A stretch of DNA of 64,000 nt from Colwellia polaris (GTDB lineage Bacteria > Pseudomonadota > Gammaproteobacteria > Enterobacterales > Alteromonadaceae), in the NCBI RefSeq assembly GCF_002104515.1, contig NZ_NBOE01000005.1, positions 186,001-250,000 on the forward strand, given 5' to 3'. Under the pieces are notes generated by a model. The model was given only the letters and a program-made list of their open reading frames with translations. It was not told where the DNA came from and ran no database searches. Position numbers and translations under genes: made by a program. Below are positions 8,838-16,434 of the stretch, piece after piece. The stretch's first letter is position 1; each line of letters starts with the position of its first letter.

Positions 8838-10268
8838 ATGAAAAAATTCATTCCAAGCTTATTAACCAGTTTGTTAATCATGTCTTGTAGTCAACTTCAA
8901 GCGGCACCAACCAAATTAAACACCAGCGCGGCAGATAATATGCCCAAGAATATTATCATGGTTGTCGGTGATGGCATGGGACCAGCTTTTACCACAGCTT
9001 ATCGTTATTATAACGACAACCCAAATACTCCTGAAATTGAAAAAACTGTGTTTGATCGCAATTTCACAGGTACCAGTAGCACCCACCCTGATCCTGAATC
9101 TGGCTATATTACCGACTCAGCAGCAAGCGCTACAGCGTTATCTACCGGCATAAAAACTTACAATAATTCGATAGGCTTAGATATAAACAGATTGCCGGTT
9201 GAAACCGTTTTAGAATATGCAAAAAAACAAGGCAAGAAAACCGGCGTTGTTGTTACCGTACAAATAAATCACGCAACTCCTGCTTCGTACTTAGCTCATA
9301 ACGAACATCGTTATAACTATAACGCTATCGCTGACAGCTATATTGATGACGGTATAAAAGCAGATCTATATTTAGGTGGCGGCTGGAAATATTTTATCCG
9401 TAAAGATAGAAACTTAGTTGACGAGTTTATTGGTTCTGGTTTTCATTACATCGATAAATATAGCGAAATAGACTCTATTCCTAACGATAAGCCGGTATTA
9501 GGGTTATTTGATAAAACCAATTTACCTTGGGCATTAGACGATACCAACAAACACCGTTTATCAATGATGACCAAAGCAGCTACCAAGCAATTAGAAAACA
9601 AGCATGGTTATTTCATGCTAGTTGAAGGAAGCCAAGTAGATTACGCCGGACACGCGCGAGATATTGCTGCGGCAATGGCAGAAATGGACGACTTAGCAAA
9701 AACCATTGAATACCTTGAAACTTATGTAGCAGATAACCCAGATACATTAGTAGTGATCACGGCAGACCATAGTACTGGTGGTTTAACTATTGGTAAAAAA
9801 ACAGCACGCACAGACCCAAACATTAATAGTAAATACTTGTGGCGACCTGAATTTATTAGAGCCATGACTATGTCACCACAAACAATGGCGAGTAAGTTTG
9901 TTGAAAATGATTTAAGCATAGAAAAAATTAATGAATTCATGACTTTTGATATTACCGAAGCTGACTTAGCTAACTTAAAAGCAGCAAAGGTTATCGACCT
10001 AGATATTATGACGCAATTCAACCAATTATCTGCTGCCGAGAAAAAGGGCAAAAGAGCGCCAAGAGCTTATCAATCTGTACTTAACGTAATGACCAAAATC
10101 ATTGATATAAAAACGAATACTGGCTGGGGATCAATTAGCCCATCAGGAACGCATACTGGCGTTGATGTCCCCGTATTCGCTTTTGGTAAAGGTAGTGAAA
10201 ACTTCAATGGCTTTCAAGATAACACCGATATTGCTAAGAAAATATTTACCTTGCTAGGTAAGAAATAA
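8838..10268 (+). CDS. Alkaline phosphatase, secreted
   Basis: A PhoA-superfamily phosphomonoesterase of 476 residues. The ATG at 8838 gives a signal sequence MKKFIPSLLTSLLIMSCSQ; the Cys suggests a lipoprotein, although the lipobox (IMSC) is imperfect. Catalytic features: VGDGMG (metal Asp), ITDSAASATALSTG with the nucleophile Ser (about residue 95), VEGSQVDYAGHA, ITADHSTGGLT and GTHTGVDVP (metal His). It would strip phosphate from nucleotides released by the upstream nuclease-family protein so that nucleosides can be imported. It sits 75 bp behind that gene on the same strand. No convincing Pho box was seen upstream, which points away from simple phosphate-starvation control. Confidence 0.9.
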   Translation: MKKFIPSLLTSLLIMSCSQLQAAPTKLNTSAADNMPKNIIMVVGDGMGPAFTTAYRYYNDNPNTPEIEKTVFDRNFTGTSSTHPDPESGYITDSAASATALSTGIKTYNNSIGLDINRLPVETVLEYAKKQGKKTGVVVTVQINHATPASYLAHNEHRYNYNAIADSYIDDGIKADLYLGGGWKYFIRKDRNLVDEFIGSGFHYIDKYSEIDSIPNDKPVLGLFDKTNLPWALDDTNKHRLSMMTKAATKQLENKHGYFMLVEGSQVDYAGHARDIAAAMAEMDDLAKTIEYLETYVADNPDTLVVITADHSTGGLTIGKKTARTDPNINSKYLWRPEFIRAMTMSPQTMASKFVENDLSIEKINEFMTFDITEADLANLKAAKVIDLDIMTQFNQLSAAEKKGKRAPRAYQSVLNVMTKIIDIKTNTGWGSISPSGTHTGVDVPVFAFGKGSENFNGFQDNTDIAKKIFTLLGKK

Positions 10269-10362
10269 CTTAGTATTCGTTAGCCATAGGCAGCCAAAAT
10301 GCATGATTTTTTAATACAGTTATATAGAAATTAATCATTAAACGCTAATATTGAATCAAGTT

Positions 10363-10393
10363 AAAAACGTCGAGTAATTCACTCGGCGTTTTT
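10363..10393 (+). terminator. Rho-independent terminator after the alkaline phosphatase gene
   Basis: A 13-bp stem with one G-U pair (10363-10375 with 10381-10393) and loop AATTC is followed by a T-rich tail. It ends the rutR-nuclease-phosphatase transcript. Confidence 0.85.
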
Positions 10394-10543
10394 GTTTATT
10401 AAGCTTAAATGATTAAAGCTTAAATGATTAACCTTAAACGACTTACCACACAATAAGTCAAATCTATAAAGCCAAATATTAAACATAATAGCTATCAACA
10501 GCTCAACGCCTAAATTTCTCACTGAAATTCAGAGTATAAAAAG

Positions 10544-10572
10544 CCATCATCAATTTCACACTTTGATGATGG
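10544..10572 (-). terminator. Rho-independent terminator of minCDE
   Basis: On the minus strand a 10-bp stem (CCATCATCAA with TTGATGATGG) is followed at once by CTTTTT. It lies about 90 bp downstream of the minE stop. Confidence 0.75.
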
Positions 10573-10661
10573 AATGATGGCTAGCAGGATTTCGAAATTA
10601 AGCTTTTCTTTTAAAGCAGATAAACTAACAAAAAATAGTGAGTTACCAGCTTGCATAAGCC

Positions 10662-10937
10662 TTAATCTTTATTGAGCTCATCATGCAATTCAATATTAAG
10701 CTCTAAAACGTTTAAATCGCCTTCTTTTTTATCAAGATTTATCGAGAAACTTTCATCTGATACTTTAATATATTTACGTAAAACCTTCAGAATATCTTCG
10801 GTGAGTTGCGGTAAATAATCAGGCTGCTTATTACGGCTATTACGTTCGTGAGCAACAATAATTTGCAGACGTTCTTTAGCCTTAGAAGCTGTTGTTACCT
10901 GCTTTTCTTTTTTAAAAAAATAATCAAGCAATGCCAT
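10662..10937 (-). CDS. minE: Cell division topological specificity factor MinE
   Basis: Stimulates MinD ATPase and drives Min oscillation so that the Z ring forms at mid-cell. The 91-residue product starts MALLDYFFKKEKQ and has the MinD-contact segment AKERLQIIVAHERN (about 19-32), then the beta-rich topological domain ending NVLELNIELHDE. The start at 10937 is fixed by a very strong GGAGG 6 nt upstream and lies 1 bp after the minD stop. Longer in-frame starts inside minD are not credible. Last gene of minC-minD-minE. Confidence 0.97.
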   Translation of the reverse strand: MALLDYFFKKEKQVTTASKAKERLQIIVAHERNSRNKQPDYLPQLTEDILKVLRKYIKVSDESFSINLDKKEGDLNVLELNIELHDELNKD

Positions 10938-10938
10938 G

Positions 10939-11748
10939 TTAACCTCCAAATAAACGACTAAGAATGCCTTTTTTCTCGGCTTGTATAAATCTAAATTCAA
11001 CCTCTTCGCCAAGTAAACGTTCAATAACGTCCTGGTAGGCTTTACCTGCATCGCTTTCAGTATCTAAAATTACCGGTTCACCGGCATTTGATGCTTTAAG
11101 TACCGCTTGGGATTCAGGTATAACACCTAGTAAAGGTATTGAAAGAATATCTTTAACATCTTCTACGCTGAGCATCTCACCTTCTTCTACACGTTTTGGT
11201 GAGTAACGTGTTAGTAATAGGTGTTCTTTTATTGGCTCTAAACCAAGTTCTGCTCGGCGAGAGCGACTAGCTAACATACCTAAAATACGATCAGAGTCAC
11301 GTACTGAAGAAACTTCAGGATTGGTAGTTACAATGGCTTCGTCAGCGTAATACAGAGCCATCATAGCACCTGCTTCTATACCTGCAGGCGAGTCACAGAC
11401 AATAAAATCGTAGCTTTTACCTAGCTCTTCAAGCACTTTACCCACATTTTCTTTATTTAATGCATCTTTATCACGTGTTTGCGAGGCAGGTAATATTGAC
11501 AGGCTGCTAACACGTTTATCTTTAATCAACGCTTGATTTAATGTTGCTTCACCATTGATAACATTGACAAAATCATAAACAACACGACGTTCGCACCCCA
11601 TGATTAAGTCAAGATTTCGTAATCCAATATCAAAATCAATTAAAACAACTTTATGACCCTTCAACGCAAGGCCAAGGCCAATAGCAGCACTTGAGGTAGT
11701 TTTACCCACACCGCCCTTTCCTGATGTAACAACTATTATTCGTGCCAT
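10939..11748 (-). CDS. minD: Septum site-determining ATPase MinD
   Basis: Membrane-cycling ParA-type ATPase that carries MinC to the poles. The 269 residues begin ARIIVVTSGKGGVGKTT with the deviant Walker A motif (residues 10-18), then IDFDIGLRNLD and VCDSPAGIE (Walker B, about 120). The C-terminal amphipathic membrane-targeting helix is KKGILSRLFGG. Located between minC (34 bp upstream) and minE (1 bp downstream) on the same strand. Confidence 0.98.
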   Translation of the reverse strand: MARIIVVTSGKGGVGKTTSSAAIGLGLALKGHKVVLIDFDIGLRNLDLIMGCERRVVYDFVNVINGEATLNQALIKDKRVSSLSILPASQTRDKDALNKENVGKVLEELGKSYDFIVCDSPAGIEAGAMMALYYADEAIVTTNPEVSSVRDSDRILGMLASRSRRAELGLEPIKEHLLLTRYSPKRVEEGEMLSVEDVKDILSIPLLGVIPESQAVLKASNAGEPVILDTESDAGKAYQDVIERLLGEEVEFRFIQAEKKGILSRLFGG

Positions 11749-11782
11749 AGACCGAATATCCTTTATAAGTTAAATGTTAAAG

Positions 11783-12517
11783 TTAAATAAGTTTTGACGA
11801 CGTTAATTCGCTGTCAGTCAAATGAATATATACAGGTGAGCCCCAGTGCGCTTCCATTGACTCACTAAGCCAATAGTTGCCATTAATAGAAACCAACTCT
11901 GCTTCAAGATTTTGGCAATATATTTGTGCTTTATGATGACCTTTAGCACCTGCAATTGCTCTGCCGCGTAGCGAACCGTAGATATGTATATTACCATCGG
12001 CGATCACTTCAGCGCCGGCTGAGACTGAACCAATAATGACAAGGTTTTGCTCTTTCGCATAAAGCTGCTGGCCAGAACGAATTTGCCCTCGATGAACTTT
12101 ATCGGTATATAAATGACAAGTTGTTGCTGGAGTTGTTGAACCTGTTTGTGATGCTGAACTTTGTTTAGCTGCAGTATCTTTAACTAGCGTACTTTTATCA
12201 GCAGCGCTAGCCTTAGCAGTGTTAACAAAAGAAAAACCTAGTTGGCGAATAACTTGACGTTGTTCTTTTTCAATCGCACCTGTAAAACCAACAAAGATAA
12301 AATTAAACTCTTCTATTAAGGCTTTTACTGCTTGATAATCAATTAAGCCTGCTACTTGTTCAATACTGACTACAACAGGAACTAAATGAAAGAAATCAGG
12401 GGCTTGTGCTACTTTTTTTGTTAAATCAGCACGAATATGGGCTAACATGGATGTTTTTAGATGTAAAACAGATAGGGTAAAACTTGACCCTTTAAATTCA
12501 ATACTGGCATCAGCCAT
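11783..12517 (-). CDS. minC: Septum site-determining protein MinC
   Basis: FtsZ polymerisation inhibitor recruited by MinD. The 244 residues comprise an N-terminal FtsZ-inhibiting domain (about 1-110), a linker rich in Ala/Ser/Thr (about 115-145) and a C-terminal beta-helix with HRGQIRSGQQLYAK, DGNIHIYGSLRGRAIAGAKG and a terminal segment. The RGRA turn binds MinD. First gene of the min operon; its promoter must lie in the 174 bp upstream, which also hold a large inverted repeat. Confidence 0.96.
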   Translation of the reverse strand: MADASIEFKGSSFTLSVLHLKTSMLAHIRADLTKKVAQAPDFFHLVPVVVSIEQVAGLIDYQAVKALIEEFNFIFVGFTGAIEKEQRQVIRQLGFSFVNTAKASAADKSTLVKDTAAKQSSASQTGSTTPATTCHLYTDKVHRGQIRSGQQLYAKEQNLVIIGSVSAGAEVIADGNIHIYGSLRGRAIAGAKGHHKAQIYCQNLEAELVSINGNYWLSESMEAHWGSPVYIHLTDSELTSSKLI

Positions 12518-12615
12518 AATGAAGTTATTCCTAAATGAAGCAACAATCTGTGTTTAGACACTCATTATTTACAATGATAATATCTACATTGATAATATTT
12601 ACAAAGTGTTGCCAA

Positions 12616-12651
12616 TATTACCGTTATCTTAACTAACCGATAACGGTAATA
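12616..12651 (-). terminator. Large inverted repeat between zapA and minC
   Basis: A perfect 13-bp stem (12616-12628 with 12639-12651) with a 10-nt loop sits 41 bp beyond the zapA stop. No T-run follows on either strand, so it may be a weak or Rho-aided terminator, or an operator for minC. It is the only structure visible in the gap. Confidence 0.45.
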
Positions 12652-12691
12652 CTAATAAATGAAACATTGCTAATCCAAGCTATTAATAAAC

Positions 12692-12988
12692 TTACTTATT
12701 TACTTGGCTTAAACTATTTTTTAAAGTCGAAATTAAAGCAGCTTGCCCATCTTGAATACAATTAACTTTATTATTTGCTACAAGTAGTGAATAACTTAAA
12801 TTAATTGACGCAACTAATAATGTACGCTCATTGGTAGCCATACCTTTTTGTTGCTTGATATCATCACATATAACAGCCAGGTTAGCCGCAGCCTGCTTAA
12901 AATCTTCTGCTTGCTCTGCTGAACAAGAAAACTTGTGCTGCTTGCCCATAATTTCAACGTTGATACCGATAGGGTCTTCAGCAAACAT
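12692..12988 (-). CDS. zapA: Cell division protein ZapA
   Basis: Binds FtsZ and cross-links protofilaments in the Z ring. The 98 residues start with the beta-hairpin region PIGINVEIMGKQHKFSC, contain LLVASINLSYSLL in the dimerising helix, and end in a coiled coil. Its ATG overlaps the last base of the upstream coiled-coil gene, so the pair is translationally coupled. In many gammaproteobacteria zapA precedes 6S RNA and fau; here min genes follow instead. Confidence 0.9.
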   Translation of the reverse strand: MFAEDPIGINVEIMGKQHKFSCSAEQAEDFKQAAANLAVICDDIKQQKGMATNERTLLVASINLSYSLLVANNKVNCIQDGQAALISTLKNSLSQVNK

Positions 12989-13218
12989 TAACTAAGCTCT
13001 TCTACACTTTGTAATTTGTCTAAAATGCTTGTTACAGCATTGCTGGTTTGCTTCTGCTTTTCTTCACTTTCAAGTACTTCGAGTTGCAACATTTCATTTT
13101 CATCAGCCAATAATGACTTTTGCTGCTCTAAAGTTGCCACTTGGCTTTTTAGTAAGGTATTTTTCTCAATGATCTGTTCAATCAGTTGTTCGAGTTGAGG
13201 GAGAGTATTTTCTAACAT
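12988..13218 (-). CDS. Small coiled-coil protein, TIGR02449-like, zapA partner
   Basis: A 76-residue, almost wholly coiled-coil protein with long Glu/Gln/Leu heptads (LPQLEQLIEQIIEKNTLL, then LLADENEMLQLEVLE) and no membrane segment. It resembles the TIGR02449 family, small proteins usually encoded just upstream of zapA; ZapB is a structural analogue. One-base overlap with zapA implies a shared role at the Z ring, but function is inferred from position only. Family call by recall, moderate certainty. Confidence 0.75.
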   Translation of the reverse strand: MLENTLPQLEQLIEQIIEKNTLLKSQVATLEQQKSLLADENEMLQLEVLESEEKQKQTSNAVTSILDKLQSVEELS

Positions 13219-13632
13219 AAGGCGCTCTTGTTAACTGTATAAATAAAAGCGCAAACTTAATCTAAACTGAGACAAAATGCTACTGTTTAACAAGATTTAA
13301 AGCTGAATTTATGTAACAAATATTAACGACAAGCCAAATGAACACACAGAGTATAAAAAACAAACATTTATAACAAAAAACATACAGTTAATTTAACTTT
13401 ACATAGCAGTGGCTGTAACGGTTTATAATCTGTTAACTCGGCTATAAAAATCAATTAATTAACCTTAAGTAGTGTTTAGCCATATAAAGCTACAGTAACA
13501 ACAAAAGAGTTTTTTGTCCTATCTAGGTAATATAATCTATTCGCGAGTCATTACGTTAAAATCTAGCTTGTGATAATTGAGTATAATAGCTAATATCAAC
13601 ATAGTTAATAGCCATAAATGGATAGCATCACT
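13219..13632. other. Intergenic region between coiled-coil gene and solute-binding gene
   Basis: About 410 bp of AT-rich sequence with no supported gene. A TATAAT -10-like hexamer at 13582-13587 is well placed for the downstream solute-binding gene. No 6S RNA or tRNA fold was recognised. Confidence 0.4.
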
Positions 13633-14418
13633 ATGAAGAATAAGGTCAGTCTATCGGTACTAATGCTTTTCTCAATCTTATTCAGCATGACGAGTGCAGC
13701 AGAAAAGTTAACGGTAGTTTTTGGTGAAAAGTTAGCACCTTGGGTTTTAGCTGATACCGATGAAGGAATTATCATCGATATATTAAAAGCCACACTTACC
13801 CCCTTAGGATATGAAATTCAACCGTTATACATGCCTTATGCGCGACGAACACATGCTTATAAATACGGTAATGTAGATGCAGTTTCTGATATGAATTTGA
13901 ATACGATTAACCAACACAATTTAAAAGGTTACTTCTCAGATAATGCTTATGCTTATGAAAATTTTGCTTTTAGTTTGCATAAAAATAAATTTAATTTTAC
14001 CCAAATAGAAGATCTTAAAAACCATAGTTTACTTTCGTGGCAAGATGCTGCAATTCATTTAGGTGAAGCATACGCGAAAATGGTGAATAGTCATGACAGT
14101 TATAGCGAGACCTTTGATCAATTAGTACAAGTTAAAATGCTTTATTTAGACAAATTTGACGTTGTACAAATGGATGCGAATATTTTTGATTACTATCGAG
14201 TGCAGATAATAAATGATGGCAAAATAAATGCCACTCAACAAGTTGACCGTTTTGGGCTATTTGGTGAAAGTCCGAATGGTTTTTTATTTAAATCAGAAGC
14301 GTTACGAAACAAATTTAATACGCAGCTACTACGCATAAAGAAGTCAGGTGAATACCAGAAAATATTTGATCGTTACTTAACTACCGGTAACACTGGTACG
14401 GAAAAGATAAAAAATTAA
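13633..14418 (+). CDS. Periplasmic solute-binding protein, family 3-like
   Basis: A secreted protein of about 262 residues with signal peptide MKNKVSLSVLMLFSILFSMTS ending near AA. The mature part follows the bacterial extracellular solute-binding protein 3 pattern: LTVVFGEKLAPWV, EGIIIDILKATLTPLGYEI, PYARRTHAYKYGNVDAV. It lacks ABC permease or ATPase neighbours, so it is an orphan sensor- or polar amino acid-type binding protein of the kind frequent in Shewanella and Colwellia. An ATG at 13618 would add five residues; 13633 gives the more typical signal peptide. Ligand unknown. Confidence 0.75.
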   Translation: MKNKVSLSVLMLFSILFSMTSAAEKLTVVFGEKLAPWVLADTDEGIIIDILKATLTPLGYEIQPLYMPYARRTHAYKYGNVDAVSDMNLNTINQHNLKGYFSDNAYAYENFAFSLHKNKFNFTQIEDLKNHSLLSWQDAAIHLGEAYAKMVNSHDSYSETFDQLVQVKMLYLDKFDVVQMDANIFDYYRVQIINDGKINATQQVDRFGLFGESPNGFLFKSEALRNKFNTQLLRIKKSGEYQKIFDRYLTTGNTGTEKIKN

Positions 14419-14591
14419 ATCACTTAATTTGTACTCAAGCTAGAGTTAATTTCTTTCAGCTAATCAATAACGTAAATTTTAAAGTTTATTTTGCATTTAG
14501 ATTTTAATAAGTCATGCATCAGTAAAAATAACACATACCATAAATAATCTAACTAGCAACAAAGTCATGCTAGACACAAAATATATTATCC

Positions 14592-14617
14592 CCTTATTAA
14601 GCCACCCATAATAACTT
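14592..14617 (-). repeat. Inverted copy of the REP-like motif at the left end of the RAYT element
   Basis: The reverse complement of this stretch is an extended match (AGTTATTATGGGTGG then CTTAATAAG, about 24 nt) to the motif repeated downstream of the transposase. It stands in opposite orientation, about 60-85 bp before the transposase start. This marks the probable left boundary of the element. Confidence 0.75.
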
Positions 14618-14675
14618 GTTCATATTTTTATGAGTAAACTACACTTAGTTCACAATTCTAAATGTGGTGTTTATT

Positions 14676-15656
14676 ATGCCTAAACCTCGTTCTCAACAAA
14701 TCAGTTTAACAGACACGCCGAATTATCATATTTGCAGTCGCACCGTTCGCAAGGCCTTTTTATGCGGTGTTGATAAAGAAACCGGCGTTAGTTATGAGCA
14801 CAGGCGTAGCTGGATTGAAAAGCGTATATTTCAATTAGCTCAGGTGTTTGCCATTGATATTTGTGCTCATGCTGTGATGAATAATCACTTACACCTCGTT
14901 CTTCATGTTGAAAGTGAACAAGTGGAAAACTGGACAACATTAGAGGTGCTTACTCGTTGGCATAAGTTGTTTAAAGGTACCCACCTCACTGTTAAATTTC
15001 AACAAGAACAACCGTTAACGCAGTTCGAATTGGAAATGGTTGAAGACACAGTACAGGTGTATAAACAGCGCCTCATCGATATCAGTTGGTTTATGCGCTC
15101 TTTAAATGAGCCTATTGCCAGGCAAGCCAATAAAGAAGATAAGTGTACTGGCCACTTCTGGGAAGGACGTTTTAAATCTCAAGCCCTGCTTGATGACGCT
15201 GCATTACTGTCTTGTATGGCTTATGTAGATTTAAATCCTGTCCGTGCCGGTATTGCCCCAACGCCTGAGCAGTCAAGCTTTACCAGTATTCAACTGCGTA
15301 TCAAAGCAGCGATTAAAGGAGAGCAACCTAAAGCCTTATTACCTTTCACTGACAATGAACATCAAGAAAAAACTGCAGGCATTTCTTTTAGCTTAAAAGA
15401 TTACTTAACACTTGTTGATGAAACTGGGCGCGTGATGAGAGAAGATAAACGCGGCGCTATCAATGCTAAAACGGCTGAAATACTATCAAGACTCCACATC
15501 AGCGATGAGAGCTGGTTAAAACTCACCACCAACTTTGAAGGTATGTTCACTGGCGCGGTAGGTACTGCAGAGCATTTGTGTGAATTTACAGAGCAGGTTG
15601 GTTTAAAGCGAGCTCATGGTATCGCCAATGCTCAGGCTTGTTTGAATAGCGCTTAG
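14676..15656 (+). CDS. REP-associated tyrosine transposase (RAYT, Y1/IS200-like)
   Basis: A 326-residue HUH-type single-strand DNA transposase. N-terminal Y1_Tnp domain: DTPNYHICSRTVRKAFL, then CAHAVMNNHLHLVLH, which holds the metal-binding His-x-His (about residues 69-75). Next comes GHFWEGRFKSQALLDD with SCMAYVDLNPVRAGI, diagnostic of the RAYT branch, and a family-typical C-terminal extension. I prefer ATG 14676 over an upstream GTG at 14664. Flanked by an inverted REP-like motif on the left and nine direct copies on the right, so it is probably the enzyme that mobilised them. Looks intact. Confidence 0.88.
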   Translation: MPKPRSQQISLTDTPNYHICSRTVRKAFLCGVDKETGVSYEHRRSWIEKRIFQLAQVFAIDICAHAVMNNHLHLVLHVESEQVENWTTLEVLTRWHKLFKGTHLTVKFQQEQPLTQFELEMVEDTVQVYKQRLIDISWFMRSLNEPIARQANKEDKCTGHFWEGRFKSQALLDDAALLSCMAYVDLNPVRAGIAPTPEQSSFTSIQLRIKAAIKGEQPKALLPFTDNEHQEKTAGISFSLKDYLTLVDETGRVMREDKRGAINAKTAEILSRLHISDESWLKLTTNFEGMFTGAVGTAEHLCEFTEQVGLKRAHGIANAQACLNSA

Positions 15657-15689
15657 CCAACTAACTCAGTTCAATAACAAAAAATACGG

Positions 15690-15743
15690 TTTTCTGAGGA
15701 TGACATTAAAAGCTTGCCTGAAATTCAGCAGATGCTCAGAAAA
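15690..15743 (+). repeat. Hairpin at the 3' end of the RAYT element
   Basis: TTTTCTGAG (15690-15698) pairs perfectly with CTCAGAAAA (15735-15743), with an inner CTGAA/TTCAG hairpin. It overlaps the start of the 155-bp repeat. It may act as transposase recognition structure or as the transcript terminator. Confidence 0.5.
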
Positions 15744-16018
15744 CTCTGCAAATAGACAACATACTCCTCATTTACTTACTGAATAGTCCTACTAAAGCAA
15801 AAGTAATCTTCCCTTTCTTTGTTCGGTTATTTTATACAGTTATTATGGGTGGCTTAATAAGTTAAAGCTTGCCTGAAATTCAGCAGATGCTCAGAAAACT
15901 CTGCAAATAGACAACATACTCCTCATTTACTTACTGAGTAGCCCTACTAAAGCAAAAGTAATCTTCCCTTTCTTTGTTCGGTTATTTTATACAGTTATTA
16001 TGAGTGGCTTAATAAGTT
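15709..16018 (+). repeat. 155-bp tandem duplication
   Basis: Two near-identical units, 15709-15863 and 15864-16018, each begin AAAGCTTGCCTG and end with the GGGTGG...AATAAGTT motif. Only a few substitutions separate them (GAATAGTCC/GAGTAGCCC; GGGTGG/GAGTGG). A third, 5'-truncated and more diverged copy runs 16165-16283. Confidence 0.92.
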
Positions 16019-16342
16019 GGGTGGCTTAATAAGTTTTGCTATGTTCGGTTATTTTATATAGTTATTATGGGTGGCTTAATAAGTTTTGCTTTCTTTGTTT
16101 GGTTATTTTATACAGTTATTATGGGTGGCTTAATAAGTTGTTAATTTGGGTGGCTTAATAAGTTGCTGCAAATAGACAACATATCCCTCAGTTACATACT
16201 GAATAGTCCTACTAAAGCAAAAGTAATCTTCCCTTTCTTTGTTCGGTTATTTTATACAGTTATTATGGGTGGCTTGATAAGCTATTGTTATGGGTGGCTT
16301 AATAAGTTGTTAATAAGTTGAATATGGGTGGCTTAATAAGTT
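15847..16342 (+). repeat. Array of nine direct copies of a 17-nt REP-like motif
   Basis: GGGTGGCTTAATAAGTT occurs at 15847, 16002 (one mismatch), 16019, 16069, 16123, 16148, 16267 (two mismatches), 16292 and 16326. Five copies carry the same upstream 35-40 nt (TTCGGTTATTTTATACAGTTATTAT type). The spacing is irregular, so this is not a CRISPR. The array lies between the RAYT gene and the PEP-CTERM gene, and no gene is visible in it. Confidence 0.9.
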
Positions 16343-16371
16343 GATAAGTTGGGACGAGACATAAGTTGGTT

Positions 16372-16403
16372 AAAAAGCACCAGATGCGCTCATGATGCTT
16401 TTT
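16372..16403 (-). terminator. Rho-independent terminator of the PEP-CTERM gene
   Basis: AAAAAGCACC (16372-16381) pairs with GATGCTTTTT (16394-16403) with one G-U pair. It lies just beyond the stop of the minus-strand gene, with T-runs at both ends. Confidence 0.75.
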
Positions 16404-16434
16404 ATTATGATAAGGAAAATTAATCGCTTATTAA

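Noticed and set aside
12518-12691. 6S RNA expected next to zapA
   Set aside because: The 174-bp gap shows only a 13-bp inverted repeat; the long 6S stem with central bubble and its conserved segments are not seen. Also not found in 13219-13632.
15709-16342. Possible CRISPR array
   Set aside because: Repeat spacing is irregular (17 to over 150 bp), the spacers are themselves repeated, and no cas genes are nearby. It fits a REP/RAYT array.
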